Below are positions 5,358-9,879 of a stretch of DNA of 9,879 bases, one piece after another. The notes beneath the pieces were generated by a model. It made no database searches. It had not been told where the DNA came from and saw only the letters and a program-made list of their open reading frames with translations. The first letter of the stretch is position 1. Each line of letters opens with the position of its first letter. The translations under genes and the position numbers were made by a program. Source of the DNA: a bacterium (lineage in GTDB: Bacteria; Patescibacteria; ABY1; BM507; VMTK01); assembly GCA_030641105.1 (NCBI GenBank), contig DAOWHZ010000036.1, forward strand, positions 1 to 9,879, read 5' to 3'.

Positions 5358-5615
5358 ATGCGTATTATTTTTGGTTTAATTATGTTTGTTGGCGGCACGT
5401 TGATTGTGTTAAAATCAGAGGCAATATTAAATATGATAGGGCCAATTGGCTGGTTTGAACGCCATTTAGGCGTAGAAGGAGGATCTAGATTGGGCTATAA
5501 ACTAATCGGGCTGTTTATTTGTTTTATTGGCTTGTTAATTATGACAAATATGATTGGCGGATTTGTAATGTGGATTATAGGGCCTGTGTTAAAGCATATG
5601 GCGCCACCCGGGTAA
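5358..5615 (+). CDS. Small membrane protein of unknown function
   Basis: I do not recognise a named family. The product is 85 residues and strongly hydrophobic: a membrane segment at about 3-18 (IIFGLIMFVGGTLIVL), a polar linker with IGPIGWFERHLG at 27-38 followed by EGGSRLGYK, and a second hydrophobic stretch at about 48-78 that could be one long or two short helices with a Gly-Gly break near 67. There is no signal-peptide cleavage site. Similar short proteins with a G-W-x-E-x-x-L-G / YKLIG pattern are, from memory, common in CPR genomes, but no function is known to me. Start ATG 5358 gives the full first helix; ATG 5382 is possible but would truncate it. It sits 15 bases before tRNA-Ala and may share its transcript. 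Confidence 0.7.
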   Translation: MRIIFGLIMFVGGTLIVLKSEAILNMIGPIGWFERHLGVEGGSRLGYKLIGLFICFIGLLIMTNMIGGFVMWIIGPVLKHMAPPG

Positions 5616-5630
5616 ATCGTTAATTATTTC

Positions 5631-5707
5631 GGGCCGTTAGCTCAGTTGGCTAGAGCACCTGTTTTGCATACAGGAGGTCGAGGGTTCGAGTCCCTCACGG
5701 TCCACCA
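5631..5707 (+). tRNA. tRNA-Ala (anticodon UGC)
   Basis: A complete 77-base cloverleaf: acceptor stem GGGCCGT / ACGGTCC, D arm GCTC / GAGC, anticodon stem CCTGT / ACAGG with loop TTTGCAT (anticodon TGC), T arm GAGGG / CCCTC with loop TTCGAGT, then discriminator A and an encoded CCA. The G3-U70 wobble, the main identity element for alanyl-tRNA synthetase, is present, which confirms the alanine assignment. No intron. A strong terminator follows at once. Confidence 0.98.
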
Positions 5708-5710
5708 AAT

Positions 5711-5742
5711 AAAACATCCCGCACTTGCGCGGGATGTTTTTA
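5711..5742 (+). terminator. Rho-independent terminator after tRNA-Ala
   Basis: A perfect 12-bp stem, AAAACATCCCGC (5711-5722) with GCGGGATGTTTT (5729-5740), loop ACTTGC, ending in five Ts. It starts three bases after the tRNA CCA end and separates the tRNA from polA. Confidence 0.9.
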
Positions 5743-5754
5743 ATCTATTAAATC

Positions 5755-5785
5755 TTGTTTTATTAGCGGTTATATGATGTAATAT
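5755..5785 (+). promoter_or_regulatory. Weak candidate promoter for polA
   Basis: TTGTTT (5755-5760) and TAATAT (5780-5785) are 19 bases apart; TATGAT (5773-5778) is a better hexamer but is too close to the -35. Either would give a very short or absent leader before ATG 5790. The preceding terminator implies that polA needs its own promoter in this 48-base gap, but the exact site is uncertain. Confidence 0.3.
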
Positions 5786-5789
5786 TAAT

Positions 5790-8693
5790 ATGAATACAGC
5801 CAAACTAAAATCACCGCTTAGGCGGGACAGGTTAATAATAATTGACGGCAATGCCTTGATTCATCGCAGTTTTCACGCCTTGCCGCCAACGCTTACCACT
5901 AAAAAAGGCGAGATGGTTAATGCTGTTTATGGCTTTACTGCTGTTTTGCTTAAAGCAATTCGTGAATTTAAACCGGATTATGTGGCATTAACTCTGGATA
6001 AAGCAGCCCCGACTTTTCGCCATATTGAATACAAGGAATATAAAGCAACCAGAAAAAAAGCTCCGCAAAGCCTGTATGATCAATTTGATCGCATACGTCA
6101 GATTGTTCAAGCTTTTAATATTCCTATTTATGAAAAAGACGGATTTGAAGCTGATGATTTAATCGGCACTATTGCTGTTAAGGTTGATAACAATGTTGAA
6201 AAAATAATTGTAACCGGAGATCTGGATACATTACAGTTAGTTAATGACCATGTTAAGGTTTATACTATGAAGCGCGGATTGACTGACTCAATGATTTACG
6301 ATAAAAAGGCCGTGAAGCAGAGATATGGCTTAACAACAGAGCAGATGATTGATTATAAAGCTTTGCGCGGCGATCCTTCTGATAACATTCCCGGGGTTCG
6401 CGGCATTGGCGAAAAAACAGCGGTTGAGCTTTTGCAAAATTTTAAAACCTTGGAAAATGTTTATAAAAATATTGATTCTAAAAAAATAAAAGACAGAATA
6501 CGCGGACTGCTCAAAGAACACAAGAAAGATGCTTTTATGTCTAAAAAATTAGCTACAATAAAATGTGATGTTAAAATTAAATTTGATTTAGAGAATTCCC
6601 GTTTTGCCGGCTTTGATCAGAAAAAGGTAGTTGAGTTGTTTAGCGAGTTGGAATTTAAATCGCTGTTGCCGAGAATTAAGGAAATCGGAAATTGGAAATT
6701 GGAAATTGGAAATAAATATGGCAAAGAAATAGACAAATTTGAGCGAAATAAAAAGATATTTAAATATCATTTGATTGATGATGATAAAAAATTCGCCAGA
6801 TTTTTAATTAAATTAAAACAGCAAAAAGAGTTTGCTTTTGATACGGAAACAGCTAATTTTGATTCAATCAGCGCTGAATTATTGGGCATTAGTTTTTCCT
6901 GGCAAAAAGGAGAAGCGTATTATTTAAGAATTAAGCATCAAGGATTAAAAACTAAGGATCAAAAAAATAATTTATTTAATTATAAATACGAAATTCAAAA
7001 CCCAAAACCTAAAACCCAAAATAATTGGCTGGAAAAATTAAAGCCGATATTGGAAAATTCTGGGATTAAAAAATTTGGGCATAACATTAAATATGATATT
7101 AAAGTTTTGGCCTGTTATGATATTAATGTTCAGGGCGCGGCGGTTGACACCATGATTGCCTCTTATCTTTTAAGCCCAGGCACGCGCCAGCATAATTTAG
7201 ATACTTTAACATTTACTGAATTAGGCCATCAAAAAATCACCAAGGAAGATTTACTGGGCAAGGGCCGTAACAAAATTGAATTCAGAGATGTGCCAACTGA
7301 AAAATTATATAATTATTCTTGCGAAGACGCTGATTTTACTTATCGTTTAGCCAAAAAGCTGATGCCAGAGTTAAAAAAACAAAAATTAGACAAGTTATTT
7401 AAAACAATTGAAATGCCTTTGGTTGCAGTGTTAGTTGAAATGGAAACTAATGGCATAATGATTAGTAGTAATTTTTTAGCTAAATTAAGCCAAAAAGTTA
7501 ATAAAAAAATCAAACAGTTAAAAGCAAAAATACATAAGCAGGCAGGTAAAAAATTTAATATAAATTCCACTCAGCAGCTCCGTGAAATCCTGTTTGAAAA
7601 ATTAGCAATTCCAACTGATGGCATTGCCAAAACCAAAACAGGCCTTTCCACAGCGGCTGATGAGCTGGCCAAATTAAAAGATTTGCATCCGATTATCAAA
7701 TTGATCCAAGAGTATCGCGAGTTAACTAAATTAGCCAATACATACATAGATGCTTTGCCTAAATTAATTAATTCTAAAACAGGCCGTTTGCATACTAGCT
7801 TTAACCAGAGTGTAACCGCGACAGGCCGCCTCTCATCAAGCGACCCAAATTTGCAAAATATTCCTATTCGCACCGAATTAGGCCGGGAAATCCGTAAAGC
7901 TTTTATTGCCGACAAAGGGCACAAACTGCTATCTTTAGATTATTCGCAGATTGAACTGCGTTTGGCCGCGCATATGTCTGGTGATAAAAAAATGATTAAG
8001 GCATTTTGCAATGGAGCGGATATTCATCAAATGACTGCGGCGGAAATTAATCAGGTTGCGCCCGAGGCCGTAACCCGTGAAATGCGGCGGCAAGCCAAGG
8101 CAATTAATTTTGGCATTATTTACGGCCAGGGTCCGCATGGGCTGTCTCAAGGCGCTGATATTCCGTATTGGCGAGCCAAGGAATTTATTGAGCAGTATTT
8201 TGCAATTTATAAGGATGTTAAAAAATTTATTGATCAAACTATTGAACAGGCGCGAAAAAAGGGGCATATTGAAACTTTATTTGGCAGGCGCCGTTATTTG
8301 CCGGAAATTAATTCATCAGTAATGCAGGTCAGGAAAACCGCGGAACGAATGGCTGTTAATACGCCTTTGCAGGGCACTGCGGCTGATATGATTAAAATGG
8401 CGATGATTGAGGTATACGGATGGCTCCATAGTTCCCGCCGCAGCGGGACTGTGGAGCCAAAGTGCGAGCATACACAAAAGGCTCCACAACCCTTCGGGAC
8501 TATGGAGCCGTCAATTGTCCGAATGCTATTGCAAGTGCATGATGAGTTGTTGTTTGAAGTGAAGCAGGAAATGGTTGAAAAAGCAGCTGAAAAAATTAAA
8601 AAGATTATGGAGAATGTAATAAAATTAAAAGTGCCGGTAGTAGTAGATGTGAAGGTTGGAGATAATTGGGGCGAGATGCGTGAATTGTTGTGA
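5790..8693 (+). CDS. polA: DNA polymerase I with 5' nuclease, active-looking 3'-5' exonuclease and polymerase domains
   Basis: PolA removes RNA primers, fills gaps and repairs DNA. At 967 residues it is slightly long (E. coli 928). The 5' nuclease (about 14-295) shows LIIIDGNALIHR, GFEADDLIG at 118-126, TGDLDTLQL and ALRGDPSDNIPGVRGIGEKT. The proofreading exonuclease looks intact: Asp351/Glu353 in AFDTETANFD, Asp436 in GHNIKYD, and Tyr509-Asp513 in YSCED. The polymerase has motif A DYSQIELRL (Asp717), motif B with Arg766, Lys770, Phe774 and Tyr778 in RRQAKAINFGIIYG, and motif C QVHDE (Asp918). Phe774 corresponds to E. coli Phe762. Three loops are enlarged: about 299-310 and 384-412 by AT-rich repeats, and about 878-908 by a hairpin cluster. 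ATG 5790 is the only usable start codon before the IIIDGN motif. It converges on tsaD with a 22-base gap. Confidence 0.97.
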   Translation: MNTAKLKSPLRRDRLIIIDGNALIHRSFHALPPTLTTKKGEMVNAVYGFTAVLLKAIREFKPDYVALTLDKAAPTFRHIEYKEYKATRKKAPQSLYDQFDRIRQIVQAFNIPIYEKDGFEADDLIGTIAVKVDNNVEKIIVTGDLDTLQLVNDHVKVYTMKRGLTDSMIYDKKAVKQRYGLTTEQMIDYKALRGDPSDNIPGVRGIGEKTAVELLQNFKTLENVYKNIDSKKIKDRIRGLLKEHKKDAFMSKKLATIKCDVKIKFDLENSRFAGFDQKKVVELFSELEFKSLLPRIKEIGNWKLEIGNKYGKEIDKFERNKKIFKYHLIDDDKKFARFLIKLKQQKEFAFDTETANFDSISAELLGISFSWQKGEAYYLRIKHQGLKTKDQKNNLFNYKYEIQNPKPKTQNNWLEKLKPILENSGIKKFGHNIKYDIKVLACYDINVQGAAVDTMIASYLLSPGTRQHNLDTLTFTELGHQKITKEDLLGKGRNKIEFRDVPTEKLYNYSCEDADFTYRLAKKLMPELKKQKLDKLFKTIEMPLVAVLVEMETNGIMISSNFLAKLSQKVNKKIKQLKAKIHKQAGKKFNINSTQQLREILFEKLAIPTDGIAKTKTGLSTAADELAKLKDLHPIIKLIQEYRELTKLANTYIDALPKLINSKTGRLHTSFNQSVTATGRLSSSDPNLQNIPIRTELGREIRKAFIADKGHKLLSLDYSQIELRLAAHMSGDKKMIKAFCNGADIHQMTAAEINQVAPEAVTREMRRQAKAINFGIIYGQGPHGLSQGADIPYWRAKEFIEQYFAIYKDVKKFIDQTIEQARKKGHIETLFGRRRYLPEINSSVMQVRKTAERMAVNTPLQGTAADMIKMAMIEVYGWLHSSRRSGTVEPKCEHTQKAPQPFGTMEPSIVRMLLQVHDELLFEVKQEMVEKAAEKIKKIMENVIKLKVPVVVDVKVGDNWGEMRELL
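6680..6714 (+). repeat. In-frame GGAAATT tandem tract in polA (first)
   Basis: Five near-perfect 7-base units (GGAAATC, three GGAAATT, GGAAATA) encode EIGNWKLEIGN. They lie in the linker between the 5' nuclease and exonuclease domains at about residues 298-308. The site is a natural interdomain hinge, so the added residues are probably tolerated. Confidence 0.75.
6990..7023 (+). repeat. In-frame CCCAAAAC-type repeat tract in polA (second)
   Basis: AAATTCAAAAC, CCAAAAC, CTAAAAC and CCAAAAT units with period of about 7 encode EIQNPKPKTQNN at about residues 401-412. This is in the exonuclease domain between the YYLRI strand and the helix before the Asp436 motif. Orientation is opposite to the tract at 6680-6714. 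Confidence 0.7.
8421..8509 (+). repeat. Tandem hairpin cluster inserted in frame in polA
   Basis: Four copies of a 14-base module, GGCTCCA(T/C)AGTCCC and its reverse complement, alternate in orientation. Hairpin A (8421-8459) has 17 bp with one bulged T and loop CGCA. Hairpin B (8480-8509) has GGCTCCA / TGGAGCC outer arms, inner CCC/GGG and a TTC loop, with mismatches between. The left arm of A matches the right arm of B better than its own partner, and the reverse also holds, so an A-B long hairpin is possible. The insert is GC-rich for this gene. It encodes about residues 878-907, including RRSGTVEPKCEHTQK, between the helix AMIEVYGWL and the motif C strand VRMLLQVHDE, adding roughly 24 residues relative to E. 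coli Pol I. Confidence 0.85.
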
Positions 8694-8715
8694 ATTTTTA
8701 AAACTACAATTTTTA

Positions 8716-9861
8716 TTATAACTCCAAATTACAATCAACTTTTAACTTCTGCCAAGGAATATAATCTTTTCTTTTTGCCTTATAATACCCAGCTACTGCC
8801 ACCATAGCCGCATTATCAGTAGTATAAGCTAAATCCGGCATAATAAATTGCCTGCCAGCCGAATTGGAGGAAACTTTTTCCAGTTTGTTATTCACTGCCT
8901 CTTTAAATTGCGCCCGCAATTCCTTGTTCGCCGCCACTCCCCCTGTTAACATTACAGTTTTAGCTTTATGCTCTTTTGCCGCTTTAATGGTTTTGTGAAT
9001 TAGAACATCAACAACTGCCTGCTGAAATTCATAACAATATTCTGGAATTTTTTTCTTGTAATTTTCATCCTTTTTAATTTTGTATAATAGAGCAGTCTTT
9101 AATCCAGAGAAAGAAAAATCATAATTTTTAGAATTTATCATTGGCCTTGGAAGAATTATTTTTTTAAATCCGTTTTTGTGAATTTGGTATTTGGTATTTG
9201 GTATTTGTTTGTTATTTGAAATTTGAAATTTGAAATTTTTAGAGCTTTGTTTTAAAAACTTCTCTGCGTATTTCGCAATTTCAGGTCCTCCCGGATAACC
9301 CAGGCCAAGCAATTTAGCCGCTTTATCAAACGCTTCTCCAGCCGCATCATCTCTGGTCTCACCAATTGTTTTATATTTCCCATGCCCTTTCATTAATACT
9401 AACATAGTATGCCCGCCAGACACTGTTAAAACTATAGCCGGAAATTCAATATTCTGCTTTTTGTTAATGAAATTGGCGTATATATGTCCTTCAATGTGAT
9501 TAATACCAACAACCGGAATATTCCAAGCATACGACAAAACCTTGGCGGTTTCCACGCCAACCAATAAAGAAGTAATTAGTCCGGGGCCAACCGTTACGGC
9601 AATTGCATCAATTATTTTTGATGTTTGCTCGCGCTTAATCCCAGCATTTTCCAAAGCTTCGTTAACTACTGGCAAAATCTGCAAAACATGTTCACGCGCC
9701 GCTACTTCCGGAACCACGCCGCCGTATTTTTTATGAATATCTATTTGCGATGAAATTATATTGGATCGTACGGACACAAAATTTTGTGTTCCTGCCTGTT
9801 TCCCTTCCACAACTGCCGCCGCTGTTTCATCACAACTTGTTTCAATGCCTAAAATTAACAT
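8716..9861 (-). CDS. tsaD: tRNA N6-adenosine threonylcarbamoyltransferase, TsaD
   Basis: TsaD transfers the threonylcarbamoyl group from TC-AMP to A37 of ANN-decoding tRNAs, working with TsaB and TsaE (not in this window). The ASKHA fold motifs are clear: GIETSCDETAAAVVEG at 5-20, metal ligands His122 and His126 in NHIEGHIYANF, TVSGGHTMLV at 146-155, GEAFDKAAKLLGLGYPGGP at 175-193, FSFSGLKTALL at 249-259, TGGVAANKELR at 306-316, and Asp349 in TDNAAM. The product is 381 residues, longer than the usual 335-345. Most of the excess is a repeat-encoded insertion at about 207-230, with a few extra residues near 21-30 and near 328-338. The start is the canonical MLILGIETS. No Shine-Dalgarno sequence. 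Its stop faces polA in a convergent pair with no evident terminator between them. Confidence 0.97.
   Translation of the reverse strand: MLILGIETSCDETAAAVVEGKQAGTQNFVSVRSNIISSQIDIHKKYGGVVPEVAAREHVLQILPVVNEALENAGIKREQTSKIIDAIAVTVGPGLITSLLVGVETAKVLSYAWNIPVVGINHIEGHIYANFINKKQNIEFPAIVLTVSGGHTMLVLMKGHGKYKTIGETRDDAAGEAFDKAAKLLGLGYPGGPEIAKYAEKFLKQSSKNFKFQISNNKQIPNTKYQIHKNGFKKIILPRPMINSKNYDFSFSGLKTALLYKIKKDENYKKKIPEYCYEFQQAVVDVLIHKTIKAAKEHKAKTVMLTGGVAANKELRAQFKEAVNNKLEKVSSNSAGRQFIMPDLAYTTDNAAMVAVAGYYKAKRKDYIPWQKLKVDCNLEL
9181..9238 (-). repeat. In-frame AAATACC/CAAATTT-type repeat tract inside tsaD
   Basis: On the plus strand the tract reads TTTGGTA three times and then TTTGAAA units. On the coding strand it gives FKFQISNNKQIPNTKYQI at about residues 210-227. 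It lies between the helix EIAKYAEKFL and the conserved LPRP segment, where other TsaDs have only a short loop. Single orientation, no hairpin. Confidence 0.8.
9774..9789. repeat. Perfect 16-base palindrome inside tsaD
   Basis: ACACAAAATTTTGTGT is self-complementary. On the coding strand it encodes the TQNFVS region near residues 25-30, a variable loop between VVEG and the SSQIDIHKKYGGV motif that is a few residues longer than in E. coli TsaD. Whether it is an inserted element or chance in AT-rich DNA cannot be decided. Confidence 0.5.
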
Positions 9862-9879
9862 CTTGACTAAATTAAATAA

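Noticed and set aside
5642..5851. Minus-strand ORF with RDSNPRPPVCKTGA peptide
   Set aside because: It is the complement of tRNA-Ala, its terminator and the polA start; this peptide type is a well-known artefact of antisense tRNA translation.
8077..8322. Plus-strand ORF inside polA
   Set aside because: Alternate frame of motif B and the following conserved polymerase region.
8421..8509. Terminator or attC-like site inside polA
   Set aside because: Hairpins lack a T-run and attC core sites, and the polA frame continues intact with motif C downstream; treated as an in-frame repeat insertion.

Overview
The window is a chromosomal stretch of core information-processing genes from an AT-rich bacterium. 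I infer a Candidate Phyla Radiation (Patescibacteria) lineage, probably Parcubacteria-like. The grounds are compact genes, a housekeeping-only content, a CPR-style small membrane protein, missing Shine-Dalgarno sites, and many low-complexity AAATTTGGGATTTG-type repeats lying between and even inside genes. Four genes (infB, rpsP, trmD, polA) end in TGA, so TGA is a stop here and the UGA=Gly code of Gracilibacteria/Absconditabacteria does not apply. The placement is an inference from gene texture; no rRNA is present to test it.

Layout, left to right. First comes the 3' part of infB (IF-2), then rbfA (30S maturation) and a DHH/DHHA1 phosphoesterase of the NrnA type; this matches the widespread infB-rbfA-nrnA order. 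clpP follows, with its own likely promoter and a strong terminator. Then come rpsP (S16, with a long Lys/Glu tail), khpA (small KH protein) and trmD (tRNA m1G37 methyltransferase). This is the classical rpsP-khpA-(rimM)-trmD ribosome/tRNA cluster without rimM, and it is split into separate transcription units by a consensus promoter on the rpsP stop codon and by a terminator plus extended -10 before trmD. After trmD there is a small unrecognised membrane protein, tRNA-Ala(UGC) with a terminator, the three-domain polA (DNA polymerase I), and convergent tsaD (tRNA t6A37 synthesis).

Functionally the set covers translation initiation, 30S assembly, small-RNA/nucleotide turnover, protein quality control, modification of tRNA positions 37 (m1G by TrmD, t6A by TsaD) and DNA replication/repair. 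I see no mobile-element genes, CRISPR array or defence cassette.

The notable signal is repeat biology. One degenerate repeat family forms long imperfect palindromes in gaps (around 1394-1534 and 2513-2607). Single-armed tracts of the same composition sit in frame inside trmD, polA (twice) and tsaD, lengthening loops of essential enzymes. A separate cluster of four alternately inverted GGCTCCA...CCC modules is inserted in frame in the polymerase palm of PolA, just before the catalytic HDE motif. No entirely new gene system is evident.
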